Below, piece after piece: positions 51,965 through 63,991 of a stretch of DNA of 64,000 bases; position 1 is the stretch's first letter, and the number at the start of each line of letters is the position of its first letter. The position numbers and the translations under genes were made by a program. A model generated the notes under the pieces. It was given only the letters and a program-made list of their open reading frames with translations, was not told the origin of the DNA and made no database searches. Origin of the DNA: Mugil cephalus (Eukaryota > Chordata > Actinopteri > Mugiliformes > Mugilidae); NCBI RefSeq assembly GCF_022458985.1, contig NC_061790.1, forward strand, positions 20,006,397-20,070,396, in the 5' to 3' direction.

Positions 51965-53260
51965 GATTTGCACCTCAGGGCCACCGTAGGATTGTCAGAA
52001 AAAATGTTCTCCACACGCTCTACTATGCCTTGGCTGACATAATCTTGAATTACCTCTTGATATTTATCAAAAAGTGGCACATCATTTTGAAACTTCTTAA
52101 TGAGCTGATCAAAGCGTCTTTTTGCTACATCATAATTGGAAGGCAAGTCATTATTTTTATTTTTAAGCTCACGAGGTATCTTCCTTCAGTGAACTACACA
52201 GACTTTTCAAACCACTGCATCGTCTCTATATCACAGTTTTTATTTCTTATTCCTTTGCAGTTCCGATGGATTCTTGTTCCTTACCGGCGTGCTCTTTTGC
52301 GTTCTGGGTCATTTTAGATGTGCGCTCTCGGCTGTCCGCTTCTTTTTGAATGAAACCTACCAGTTCTTCAACTTTCCAGACATCATCCTCATCTTTTTTT
52401 CGGCTAAACTCCAGCGTCATCTACTCCGGTATAAGTTTCATCAGAATGGGGCACAGCAAACTGCCATATGTGTCAGAAACAACTCCCATAGAAGCCAAAC
52501 TACGAATCTGTATTCCACAGTTATCATACAAATATCTGATTGCTTTTATATCACTGGCATTTTTAACATTATTAAGATTAAGAAGCTTGGTCATGTGTGC
52601 ATTAATAACAAGATCCTTTCGGCCAAACCTGTATTGTAGCAGTTGTATGGCATTATCATAATTGGCTTCGGTCAGCGGCAGTCCTGCGACAACATTTGCA
52701 CCTGCTCTTGTGAGATATGACCTCAGGTAACTGAACTTGTCCATCTTCATCAGACTGGGATTTTGATGCACAGCGGTATCAAACTGTCTACAAAAATACT
52801 GCCAATGGCTGATATCAATGACAAGTTTGGGCAATTTCACGTTTTGACGCATAATGTCTGCTTCAGAAGACATCACAGAGACTGCATCCTCTTGTGCTCT
52901 CCTGAGCGCTTTCCTTAATTTTGTTTTCCTCTGAGTTATGTGTTCCTTATATTCCATGACTCTTGTAACTTCATCCTCCAAGTCATCCGTCTTTGTCTCC
53001 TCTTCGATTTCCCATCAAGTTTATCCAAACATTCTTCTATTAACAGCAGCTGTTCCGTGAACTCCTCAAGCAAAACAGGATCCGGTGATTCCTTACTGAG
53101 TTCATCGTCCACTTATTATCTTCGTTGTAGATGCACAGATTGAAGTTCTTTTCTTTTTTAGACGGTCAGACATTCTTTTATTTCTTCTTTCTTGTCATAC
53201 TTCTGAGACTTTTCATCTCTTCATTCCCCCTCTCACGGGTTACAGCACCAAATGTTGCAT
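51960..53260 (-). mobile_element. Truncated BEL/Pao LTR retrotransposon (gag with internal deletion to pol)
   Basis: Reading on the minus strand from the right: a primer-binding-like site tggtgctgtaacccgtgag (53250-53232), then a gag-like frame (52981-52421) with KLPKLVIDI, DKFSYLRSYLTRAGANVVAGLPLTEANYD, FGRKDLVINAHMTKLLNL and SDTYGSLLCPIL. These are features of the DUF1759 gag domain of BEL/Pao elements. A pol-like piece (52146-51960) follows, with YDVAKRRFDQL and YQEVIQDYVSQGIVERV, normally kilobases downstream of gag. Most of pol and the 3' LTR are absent. It ends in the T-run beside the minisatellite. Inactive. Confidence 0.75.
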
Positions 53261-53700
53261 GACATAATTCAATTTCAAATGAAGACAGACAGATAGTTCT
53301 TTTTCTTGGGTTTTACTTCGATTTCACACACACACATAAAATCAATGGCAAGTATTTGTAAACTTTTAAACCACGCCCCATGATTTAAATTATTGTTTCT
53401 GGCAGCCTTGTCTAATCTAATTTGTGTTATTTTGTTCAAAAGTCGATTCTTGGCTTCAGGATGTACTCAGTGAAGATTCAGTTCATTCATATGTCAATGA
53501 TGCTCTTCTGTTAGCAGCGCACCATGTTGCTGATGTAACATCAGTGTTGTGGTTGTTACTGAAGGTTTTAAGGTATTTTAATTGTGTGTAGACAGATACT
53601 GGATTATTTGGCCTTTGCCTATTTCTTGGTGGAAAGTCTGATCAAGATGGTGGCCCTTGGTGCTTGGTCATGATGGAAGTTACCTCAGCAGCAAGTGGAA
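53254..53700 (-). repeat. Probable BEL/Pao 5' LTR (outer boundary uncertain)
   Basis: Plus-strand tgttgcatgacata at 53254 directly abuts the primer-binding-like site, so it is the expected inner edge (TG..CA) of the 5' LTR. No second LTR is present for comparison, so the outer edge cannot be fixed; 53700 is a guess. Confidence 0.4.
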
Positions 53701-54744
53701 CAAGATGGATGTGTTAATCATCTCTGTTGAGTTAGTATTCCACAATGGTTAATGACATTTTTTTTTGTCTCAAGACAAGTAACTGCAGTCAATGTTAGAA
53801 TAGCACTAACCGGTTCTCAGTTTAAGTATAAAGTTCTGTACAAAGCCAACAAGATTTTTAGGTTAAAAAATGAAAAACTGAAAGTTTTTCTAAAATACTT
53901 CTTTTTGTTTCTGCAAATGTCCCCTCAGAGTCTTGTATTATTTACTGAGAATCTTCAGCATTGATGCAAACATGTCAGGCATTCAAGCCGCTTCGAGTGA
54001 TGACCAGATTTCCAAGTAAGTTGACATTTGAACATCAACTAGAGCCCTGGATTTCATTGTAATAATACAGTCAATACGGCTGAGTGACTCATTTTAATGC
54101 AGAACGTGAAATCATACATTTCATTTGTTCATTTGAAATGAAATTGTTGGACTAGGTCTCCAAATAATGTTTAGTTTAATAACCGACAAAGTTGTATGCT
54201 TCATTATAACAAAAGCAATAGACAAGGTAAAAACTAATCAAACTCTGCTCTTGTATGGTGCAACAAACCAAACAAAAGAAGCAACAATGGTGAGCTGAGA
54301 GAGAGAGAAGCTAAGCAGAAGGCCGTCATTTACAACCTCTGGATAGCCCAGACCACACGGGCAGGCAGCAGTACGACACTCCCACTCTACCCCTTAACCA
54401 CTCCCCGTACCTGCAACAGACCGCAGAGGTAAACAGGTAGGCAGAGTGGGAGGGATCATCACAGTTTTACCAGTTTGTTTGATTAACTGTATGTTTATAC
54501 AAATGGACAATACAGAATTTGTGTTCATTGCGATGGAACAGCAAGGTCTGCTAACTGAGCTTTAAACTTTCAGGTTCTTAAATAACCTTGTAAATGTCTA
54601 GCACGAGAACAGATAAACAGAATAAAACATAAAAACAGAAATAACTGAGACACTTGCCTATAAGAGTCGCAGTGTAAATCTAACATTTTCAAAACACAAT
54701 GACATACGTGTGTTGATGTAGAGACCTAATGTCTTTTCTCCCAT

Positions 54745-54942
54745 GTTCCTTCTTCAACCTTTCAAAAATTCCAACCCCTGGATGCTTCTTTATTTCATTC
54801 CATTTATGATACTGAGCTTCTTCCTCCTGGACATGTTTATTGGCGTGTTGGAGGAGACCTACCAGCAATGTCGGCAAGAGCAACGCCAAGGAAACCAAGA
54901 GTTGGGAGAAGGAGGATTGCAAAGCCAGCACCAGGGTTAGGA
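54745..54942 (+). pseudogene. Orphan exon-like fragment resembling domain III S6 of T-type calcium channels
   Basis: Plus-strand frame: [17 protein letters not shown], then [22 protein letters not shown] and a hydrophilic tail to a stop. The pattern N-P-W-M-L-L-Y-F-I-x-F...F-F-x-L-x-M-F-x-G-V...E...C-R-Q-x-Q is that of segment IIIS6 of CACNA1G/H/I. Where those channels have VVVENFHKCR this has [11 protein letters not shown] pyrimidine-rich acceptor-like stretch precedes it. No other channel exons were found within several kb, so it is probably a stray duplicated exon rather than part of a working gene. Confidence 0.5.
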
Positions 54943-55742
54943 AAATGGATGGGTAGTTGGGTCAAACAAGACTGATTAGTTTATACGAGCAGTGGCTCAT
55001 CATTAGCCTGTGTCGGTGTGAGTACAGGCTGTATAAACATGGACACCATGTCCCCATTTCCTTGTACTAGCCCAACTGACGATAGTTTCCTGGGGATTTA
55101 GGCTGTGCCATATTCTGTATGCTAAGAACGATTCGAGTGGATCCACAACTGTTTTAGAGGCTCAAAGGAGACGTACAAAATATCAGGAAAGTGGTCATAA
55201 TGCCGTGTGAGTCTGTATAAATGTCTTCCATACAGATGAACAGGTCTGTTCTCGATTCAGTTGATGTTGAGTCCCAGAAAATGGGAGCAGAACAAAAACA
55301 ACATATAATCTGTGCACAGAGAAACAATGAAACTTAAGTCCGTACATTCAGATCCAACCTGAGAAATCAGATCACAATGAGACTTCACATGTGTCTCCAG
55401 CCAGCACTTCAGATCTGATCTGGGCCTCTGAATGTAAATAAATGCAGACATTATTTGGTGCGCAGTAAAATCGTCTAACATCTGCTGTCTATTTCTACCT
55501 GCTGCTGTATCAAACCCATCAACACTGTGTTCACCATGAAGTCTCTGTCTGTCCTGGCAACAGGTGGTCATTCATGTGAGCCAGGTCACAGGGACTGCGG
55601 TCAGATGTGTCCCAGAGTTGTGGTCTGAGACCAGATCACTGAAACGTGTCCTCGGTGCATCCTGCATGTGTCCACACCTGTACTTTATGCTGGTTATTTG
55701 CGATCAGAATCAGAAAAAGCAAAAAAACAGACAAAGCAAACT

Positions 55743-56680
55743 TTAGCTGTGGCTTATTAAAAAGTCACATCCACTACATTCTTTTAACATACCTTGTTCA
55801 GTTGATGTTGACCACTTTGGTTTATCATCACTGATAATGTAGGAGGAATAGGTTTGAAAAACCCATAAATCATGGCTTCTGTCATGGAAGACGTGTTTTT
55901 TTTTGTGGACCTTGGAGTCACAAGCAGGACAGAGGAACTGAGTTCCTGAGGGAACACAGTCCAGGCAACGGACCACAGCGTTGCCAGCTTTGCACTGCTG
56001 ACAACAATGGTCTAGAACAGTCTCTGCAGCCAATTTGCAGTTCGAGAGCTCTGGCATTGCAGCTCTGCAGTCAACTGTCTTTGGGTCCATGCAGACATAG
56101 TGGGTGTCTCTTCCACTTCAGTTGAGGCAGGGACAGTGACTGAGGACAACAGGTCTCTTAACAATGAAGACATTGGTCTAAATGAACAAAACATACGTGA
56201 TGTGTTTCAATAAAATAAAAGTGATTTTCTGCATGACTTTGTCACTGCATGCATCAGTTATATGGGCACTACAGTACACTACAGTTGTACAGTTGTAGTA
56301 GTAGTACAATATTCAAATACCTATATTTTACAATTTAAAACTAAAATAGTAATGATGACTATGTAAGACGTCATAATTCAATATGCATACCAAGATTTGG
56401 TACCTCTTGAGGAATTTCAGCGGCGTGTCCTCAACTCTTGGGAGCTTGGGAGCTGGAAGGTTTAACTGTAAACACAAAATGTTGCGATGTAAGAACTCTA
56501 ACTGCTGACCAACAGCATTAAAAACTGTGAACAACAGTATAACTGTTATATTTTACTGACCTGATCGATTCTTCCTCACGTGTTGCGGTATGATGTTCCC
56601 ATTCCAGTCCCGCTTCTTCCAGGTAACCTTGAAGTCTGCAGCCCTCTTTTGCTTCCTTTTCTTTGGGGGATAAAAGTAAA
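55743..56680 (-). pseudogene. Degenerate KDZ-element-like gene with CxC-type zinc finger
   Basis: Minus strand, three exon-like pieces with plausible splice sites: a first ending at 56561 (GYLEEAGLEWEHHTATREEES, donor gtcagt), a second 56465-56404 (NLPAPKLPRVEDTPLKFLKR, donor gtacca) and a third from 56177 (PMSSLLRDLL...VPASTEVEETPT). A frameshift follows, then VCMDPKTVDCRAAMPELS, C-C-Q-Q-C...V-V-R-C-L-D-C-V-P...F-L-C-P-A-C-D-S-K-V-H-K-K-K-H-V-F-H-D. The cysteine/histidine spacing matches the CxC zinc fingers at the N-terminus of Kyakuja-Dileera-Zisupton transposases. The first junction would create a stop and the third exon is frameshifted, so it looks dead. Family assignment is from motif memory only. 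Confidence 0.55.
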
Positions 56681-57329
56681 AAAACAAAAAATTCAAAACA
56701 AAACTGGGGTAATATATTTGCCTTTACACACCCACACCACCCATGCATTCTCACATGTTCAGCCCTAACCCACACAGACACACAACACACACATAGTACA
56801 CACTTTACGGATGTACACAAATTTTCTTAAATCTGTGTAAATCTGCAAAAGCATGGAAGAACTTGGAAGAAACAGTCTAATTAATGAAGCGCTCGACATT
56901 TCTGGCTTTTACAAAGCGACACAAAGGAAGCATTTTTTAGGGGTGGCAATAAAGCAGAGGCCAGAGTGAGTCAGTGACGCTTGAATGCAGTGAAGTGATG
57001 ACGTAGTGGCCGCAGTCATGTTAGTGACTCCAGCATCCCGCCTCTCTGACCTCCTAGGATAATCACTTTTTATCAGCAAAATCTGTGAAATCAGGTATGA
57101 AAAAAGGTTAACTGTTAACCAGCAGCAGCGGCTTTAGTGAATCGGTAGACAACCGGGAAGATTGTAGATGAAGAGTCCTGCAACATACCACGGTCAACTA
57201 AACTAGTTTATTCATTACTTGGATACTGGTTGTATCTATAAACCAAATCAAAGCTGGGTGAAACAGATGAGGCCAACCAAATTTTCTTCAACTTGTTTAC
57301 TGAGCAGAAGCTAAATTTAATTAGCTCCC

Positions 57330-57535
57330 CATTAACTTATGCACCTACAGTTTAAGCCTCACTCGGATGTAAAGTGCACTCATAGCAAGTCTGTCTTTGT
57401 GCCAAATGATCGTGCTCGTCCCTTCGCCATAGCCTCACCCCAAAGCTGGAAAAGCTTAACCTTCGCAATCAGATGCTCCTCCTCTGTAACCACCTTCAAG
57501 GCCTATCTTAAAACTTTTATGTTACTTTTATGACA
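57330..57535 (+). mobile_element. LINE 3'-terminal ORF2 fragment
   Basis: Reads FKPHSDVKCTHSKSVFVPN, DRARPFAIASPQSWKSLTFAI, VTTFKAYLKTFM, the R-A-x-x-x-A-x-x-W-x-S-L ... S-F-K-x-x-L-K-T-x-L pattern at the end of fish LINE polymerases. A GT microsatellite follows immediately, perhaps grown from its tail. Confidence 0.6.
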
Positions 57536-57539
57536 AAAG

Positions 57540-57541
<2 letters not shown>

Positions 57542-57603
<62 letters not shown>
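57542..57603. repeat. (GT)n microsatellite
   Basis: An uninterrupted GT run of about 62 bp, likely polymorphic in length. Confidence 0.97.
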
Positions 57604-57604
<1 letters not shown>

Positions 57605-57619
57605 TCATGTAGCATCCTC

Positions 57620-58970
57620 AAAAATATTCTGCAGTTAAAAGGAGTAACCTTAGGTAGGGTATATTAGTATACTGTATATTGTATATTATGTTTGTATTTT
57701 ATAGGTTAGCCTCTTCTGAAAATGGCTGCAACTTCCAACTAGTGACTGTCTTTTTTTTTTAAAATATAAGAAGACGTCTGAGTAGTTTTCTTGCAGGAAA
57801 TGGATTCAGCAGCTCCTTAATGTTTTGAATCAATATTGTTAAAAAAAGTGTTGAAATAAACAAATCTAACAACCAGGTTTAAATATGTTTGCCTTCCAGT
57901 AATGTGCAGCAGTATATTGTGACATTGCCATTATACTAAAATGCAGAATCTCTTAACACAAACAACATTGAAAAAAGGAAATTTGTAAAAAAAAAAAAAA
58001 AAAAAAAAGAAGAAGAAAAAAGCTCATAGTTAAGGCTGGACTGAACCATCCCTTTGGTACTGAGCTCCCTTCCACTAATTTCATCTCTGTTTCTACTCAC
58101 GCATGTATGTGTGAGACAATTTATGTTTGTTAGTGAAAATCTGCACAAAGGTTGAGCTTTTTCCCTGTGTTTTTCAACTTTTAAAGTCCAAATAAAGCTT
58201 AAGCTCAGCACCTGCTCAGCACCAGCATCTTTCTGCAAGGATAGTCAGCAATCGAGTTCTGGACTTTGTTAATCTCTTTATGTTCGAGCTTAAAAGATTT
58301 TTTTTATTTCATATGGAAAAATAAGACCCATTACCCGAAGAGATCTGTGATGGTTAAAGACTATAAAAATGGTGGATTGAAAGCTGCTGATTTAGAAGTC
58401 ATGACTGGTGTATTCACATTGAACTGAATAAAAGCTTATCTGGCACAACCTGATTCTTTATGGTTCCACATACCAAAACGCCTTTTCCAAAGTGTTGGAG
58501 GATTAGTATTCTTGTTAAGATTTTCAAATAACTGAACTGCCAATTAAAGTGTGTGACTTTCATAAACAAATACTGCTGTACTGGAAAGTGATCTTCACTC
58601 AAGAATTCATACCGCATAGCTCCACCTTGTGGAATAATAGAACCATCACTAATAACAGGAAGACTTTAAACAAGAATGACACGATAAAGTTATATACGTG
58701 ACTGACTTGTTGGATGCATGTGGAAATTTACTGCAATTTAATGCATTTGTTACAACGTTTAAAATGCTCTTAAAGGGTATTCACTCAAGTCTGTAGAGCT
58801 ATTCCACTTCCCTTAAAATACACACAGTACATACAATATCCTTACACACTCAAAAGTGTCTGTTGATGAATTGAATTTTGGTAAGAGTAAGTGTAATAAC
58901 AAAGTACTTGGTAGTGTGTTCAAAGAGAAGCTATTCCACGATAGTCAACAAAAGGTAAGGATCCAAGCAG
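57620..58970. other. Intergenic, no gene seen
   Basis: A/T-rich sequence with a poly-A/AAG run at 57987-58020. I recognise no coding or repeat signature with confidence. Confidence 0.5.
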
Positions 58971-58979
58971 AAAGTTACA

Positions 58980-60600
58980 CACCTATTGCTTAGATATCAC
59001 ATGTATGGAAAGTAATGGAAAAGATGATAAATGAGAGGTTAAAATATCATGCAGAGACTGAGGAACTGTTAAAAAAAATACCAGAGTGGATTTAGAAAAG
59101 GACGAAGTACAACAGACCCATCCATGTGTCCTGAAAATGAAACCCAGAAGGCTTATGTGAATAGCGCAACAGTGCAATAAGATACTTTTGGATGTTGAGA
59201 AAGCCAACATGACATGATATGGAAAAAAAAAAGCCTATGATCAAATTACATCAAATGGGAGTAAAGGGAGGAATATATAGGTGGATAAAGAATTTCTTAT
59301 CTGATAGGAAGCTATCAGTCAGAATTGGGACAGAGTATAGGCCCAAGTATTGTGTGGAAAATGGAACTCCTCAAGGGAGTATGGTGAATCCAATTTTACT
59401 TTCAATTATGATAAATAATGTTTTTAGTTGTGTGGACAGGTCTACTGGCGTAGTATTATTTACAGATGATGGGGTAATGTGGAGAAAGGGGGAGAAATAT
59501 AGACTTTATTGAAAGGAAATTGAAAGAAACAAAAGGATGGAATCATGGGCACTGGAGTGGGGTTTTAGATTCTTGGTAGCAAAGACAAAAACAGTGTGTT
59601 TCACAGAAAAGAATATTCAGAACCAGACTAATCTAACACTGTATGGAGAAATCATAAGAGTAGTTTTCCTTAAAGGTACAGATAGAGAAAATTGTTGAAA
59701 AATGTAAAAAGGGTATTAAGTATTGTAAGATGTGTGAGGGGAAGGGAATGGGGAGCGAAGAGATTGTCTCTGAGAACAATTTATATTGGAATGATCTGAG
59801 CGGTCCTTGATTATGAATGTGTGATATACCAGTCTGCATCAGCTACAGTACACCAAAAATTGGATAAAAGTCACTATCAGGTCTAGAGACTCTTGAGACT
59901 TTGTTGTAGGGCACTTTCAACAAACCCAGTGACTGCGTTACTCTACTGCGTTACAGGTAGAGATGAACAAGATGCCACTGAAATCCAGGAGAATTCAGCA
60001 AACAATAATGTACTGGGCAAATCTAAAGGGTGACAAAGAAACTCATCCTACTCAGGTGGTGTTGCAGCCTTGTCAAGAGATGAAATAACAACGAAACAGG
60101 AGTTTTGGTTGGGAAACACAACATCTGCAATTACTACTACTACTACTGATAAGCCCTTCTGTACCACTCTCTACTGTCCCTTGGATGCTAGAGGAGGCTG
60201 CTGTTGACATGTACCTATTACAACAACAAAAAAAAATTAAGTATGGAAAAGAATCTAGTCAGTCTGTTCATCGAACAAACTTATACAGACTACATCAGGA
60301 TATATACAGATACTGCAAAAACAGAAATGAATTAAGTCATATTGCCTTCATTATTCCAAACCTAAATATAATGGCAAATAAAAGAATAACAACTTTTCAG
60401 TATTGATGGGGGAACTGCTAGCTATTCTTTTGACTGCACAGTAGACAGAAAGTACCAAGCCAAATAAAGTGTTAATATTGTCAGACTAGAAAGGAACCCA
60501 AAGAGAGCTCAAACTGATTCAGAATCCCCATTGATGCTTAAAAGTTCATTCTTGATCACAGAAACAGTAGTTTAACTAAACACCCCTCATTTCAAGGTCC
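58980..60600 (+). mobile_element. I/Nimb-like LINE relic (reverse transcriptase and RNase H pieces)
   Basis: Conceptual pieces in order: VMEKMINERLKYHAE and a FRKGRSTTDP-like segment; LIKLHQMGVKGGIYRWIKNFLSDRKLSVRIGT; ENGTPQGSMVNPILLSIMINNVF; LFTDDGVMWRKG (in place of YADDG); and, near 60330, AFIIPNLNIMANKRIT, resembling RNase H. Reverse transcriptase followed by RNase H suggests the I superfamily. Multiple stops and frameshifts. Confidence 0.6.
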
Positions 60601-60829
60601 ACTTATCATCTTCTGTAGCAGATTGATGCATGTCATTCTTTATTAACAGATGCACTCTTGGGTCACACTAAATTAACATTAACATGGTGCTGACACAATA
60701 TGCCTAAACATCTTTATGATTTAATGCTCATGTTAGCACACTGGTGTTAGCATTTAGCTCAAAGCTCCGCTACGTATAGCCTCTAGCCTCTAGCATGAAT
60801 CTTGTCAATAAGCTTTCTAAAAGTTGGCC

Positions 60830-61040
60830 TCTATAGCACACCTGGTTGAGAAGAGGTTCCATAAACTAAGGCTACAGCCCTTATGTTGGGGCCTTTTGCT
60901 ACATGCCTTCTCTTCTCTCTCACCCACTATGGGTGGCTTGTCCACCAATGCTCCCACTGCATGTGTGTGATGTGTGAGCAAATGTGGTGGATGTGTCTGT
61001 GACTGTAAAGAGCTTTGAGTACCAATAGCTAGAAAAGTGC
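60830..61040 (-). repeat. Interspersed repeat (ggtactcaaagctctttacagtcac family)
   Basis: On the minus strand: tatatagcacttttctagctattggtactcaaagctctttacag, then cacatgcagtgggagcattggtgg and a tail reading gaacctcttctcaaccaggtg. It is related to the fragment at 22595-22670 and is a high-copy teleost type. Confidence 0.55.
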
Positions 61041-61249
61041 TATATAAAATCATGACCAATTACCACTTAGCAAAGGATAAAAACTTAAAAAAAGAACTCA
61101 TCCTACTCCTGTTCATAATAATTGTACACACGCTGTATATTATATTATTGCACGTTTTCTTTCCTGTACCTTCTGAATGTTTTGCTTCCCTGTGTGTGTC
61201 ATTAAAATGAGACGTAAAGCGTTCCCAATCAAAGAAACTATTAAACCTG

Positions 61250-61423
61250 TGTGGTGCGCTACCTGTCTAGCTGAAGGAACAACCTCATTGGCAGGCCTGG
61301 ACTTACTGCCACGCACCATTTGCATAAACAGGTCACGAGACTTCCAAGCTTTGCATAAGACAGAAAAGGTTTCCTGTTTTCCCCAGAACAGGTTTGTGCT
61401 GTGACCGAGGAATAAGGAAAAAG
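61250..61423 (+). other. Possible 5' UTR exon of traf3ip2
   Basis: Ends in aataaggaaaaag followed by a near-ideal donor gtaagtg at 61424. The next acceptor (ccttttccccccag, to 61866) leads into the exon with the traf3ip2 start codon. Its 5' end is unknown. Transcript data would be needed to confirm it. Confidence 0.35.
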
Positions 61424-61899
61424 GTAAGTGTGGTGGTGGTTATCTTGTTTGGTTTTTGTCATCTAAAACATGAAAAAGAGAGCACATTGAACACTTTTGA
61501 GATAGCTTGTATTTGTTGTCTAAGAATACACACCTAACATAGCTGTAGATCAGTTCTTCTGACCTTTGTACTAGTTTGTCACGATCGCGTTGCATTCCAA
61601 CCTACCTGTAGAGTTACGTCTACAGTTGCACACGATACAACAAGGAAGACGTGTAAATACTGCCCCCGAGAAGAGTTTACAATGCTTACTGTAATACTTT
61701 TACATCTGCTGTTATCTTTGTGTGATTTGAGTAGTTTTACTTTGTTGCTTTTGGCTTTGAAACAGTTGTTCCTTTCATGCCAGTTGTTCCCGTGTGAGGT
61801 ATTGTTTTTCACACGCCTTTTTATGCTGTCGTGCTTTGTTAAATTCTGTTTTCCTTTTCCCCCCAGCCAAAATCCTGAGACGCTTTCCTCGATGAGAAA

Positions 61900-63991
61900 A
61901 TGGAAACTTTCAAAGGTAAGAAACAAAACCTTGTCAGCCTGGTCATTCAAAATGTCCTTCCCAGTGATACACATTTACCCTTTTTTTATTTTGGCTCCTC
62001 CTGTCAGAACCATGCCCACATCGGAGCATTCCTGTTGAGGTGGATGAGAGGATGACATCTTCCAGTCTGGACTTTGACTGCCTGCCCCCTTGCAAAGAGT
62101 GCAGTGGACATACAGAGACCAGCAAAGGGCCAGAGGGTCATACATGTCAGACTCCTCAGGGGTCGGGGCACAATGTGGACAGGCCCAGACTCCCTGAGAA
62201 CCAATACAGGTTTGAGCCCAGAGGAGCCTGTTATCCTGCTCAAAAACCTCACATCATGATGCCGTTAGCCGTACCCTCGAGACACATGAGGCCCCCTCAC
62301 CCTGCAGGTGTTTGGCCTCGTCATCTGAGTGAGCAGGTGCTGCTGTATGAACAGAGCCACATGTCTGAGAACAGTAGAGGCTTTGCGAGCCCTATGAGCG
62401 GGCTCAGGTGCCGCTCTATAGAAGAGGTAGAATCCTTGGAGCCTCCTCTGCCCCTCATGTCGGACTGTGGCCTCTTCATTCCACATCGATACCCAGCAGC
62501 ACATATGCCCGGTCAGTAAGAGATGCATTTCAGTGGCAACATGTCTGGTGTTACTGTCAGGGCACCTAGGAGAAATGAACTACAGTTAATCAAGTAGAGT
62601 ACTTCTAATTTAAATATTGTAATTTAAATACAACTATATAATTTTTTCTCATTAGATGAAGATTTATTGAAAGCATCTTATATCTTACAACAATAACAGT
62701 TTCAAGAAGTCAAATCCCATCAGACAGTTTATCTTAAAAAGTGCTTACATTTAAAAGAGGTAAAGCTTTCTAATAATTCACACACAGTACTTTCTTTTTT
62801 CTGTCTTTCTCATGGATTACTTCACAACAGCTCAGATTAAACTTGTGATCCTTTAGAGGACACAGTGGTGTCAGAAAGAAACACATATGAGTGACAGGCT
62901 ACTACATGGAATGTTCTGAGGACAGTATACGGGTCAGTGTTTTGGGCCACTTTTACTTATTCACTTATTAAGAAAATGATTTCAGTCTAGTACAGAAAGA
63001 ATTCCTGCACTTCCCCAGTCCTCAAAATAAATAATTAAATAAATAATATTTAAAGGGTCACTCCAAATTACAAATATATATAATATATAATAAGCTGCTT
63101 CATTTATGTAGGTCTCATTGGAAACTTTCAGTGTTCCTTAGCTCTTAATTGGCTGTAATTCAGTTTTTGTGAGGATGAAAATAATACATTTTAAGATAGA
63201 TGTTCAGTATAATATTAGCTTCAGGCAGCAAAAGCCTGTAAATATCATGTACAGGCCTTCAGAAATCTAAATATGTTGGACGAGCAATATGAGTAAACCT
63301 GACATCTGTGATACATGAAAGTTGTCTCCCCAATATGTTTGTTAATCTCAACAGCGCTGAATGAGAAACTATCCAAGTGAGGAATGAATGTGTGCTCCTT
63401 CATATCTCTGCAGACCCCATGCAGCCGAGTGGCATGTGTGCCTGTTGCCTTCCTGCAAATCAGTTCTGTCACAGTAACGATTTTGGTCACTACAATCATG
63501 ATCACCCTGCTGGTCCACGCCAAGAGCCACAACACGTGTATGTAATTATGATCTAATCATTTCAGTATTAGACACATAATACTTTCCACGTATGACGTGA
63601 TTCTGTGATTCTTGTGATTCTGACTGGGTCTGATTATTTCCCTCTCTAGGAATCTCAGGCTGCAGCCTGAAAATGCTCCAGATGATTCCCATGGATCTGT
63701 GCCTCGGTGTGTGGCACCTGTAAGAGAGGTCATGCATGAGGTCAGCGTGGATCACTCCTTCCACGCAGGACCAGTCACAAGGGAGGTCAGGAAGACCATT
63801 AGCCTGCCCGAGGAGTGCAGTAGGTCACATCAGTGTCTCTAGGCAAACATGTGATGTTTTTTCCCCCATGGTGTGGATGTTTGACTGACTGTTTGTTGAC
63901 AGGGAATGTTTTCGTCACATACTCAGTGGACACAGCTAAAGAAATAATCCCTTTCATCAAGTTTTTGACAGATCAGGGATTCAAACCATCA
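61900..63991 (+). CDS. traf3ip2: TRAF3-interacting protein 2 (Act1/CIKS), 3' partial
   Basis: Adaptor and U-box-like E3 ligase that links the IL-17 receptor to TRAF proteins and NF-kB through SEFIR-SEFIR contact. Coding exons in the window: 61900-61915, 62008-62511, 63414-63537, 63650-63819, 63903-63991; 301 codons, all junctions in frame, continuing past the right edge (donor gtaagt at 63992). The ATG at 61900 gives METFKEPCPHRSIPVEVDE; HRSIPVEVDE matches NRSIPVEVDE near the human N-terminus. An ATG at 61892 is in the wrong frame. A long, Pro/His-rich, poorly conserved linker follows. Exon 4 ends ISLPEEC and exon 5 opens the SEFIR domain with RNVFVTYSVDTAKEIIPFIKFL, close to human. The rest of SEFIR and the C-terminus are off the window. 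Confidence 0.92.

Noticed and set aside
51740-51973. Minus-strand Lys/His/Asn/Thr-rich open frame
   Set aside because: It is the translation of the minisatellite and a poly-T run. There is no start context, splice signal or conserved composition.
61682-62038. 118-codon plus-strand open frame starting with a signal-peptide-like stretch
   Set aside because: It crosses the traf3ip2 start exon in another frame and runs through its intron. The hydrophobic part is T-rich intron sequence.
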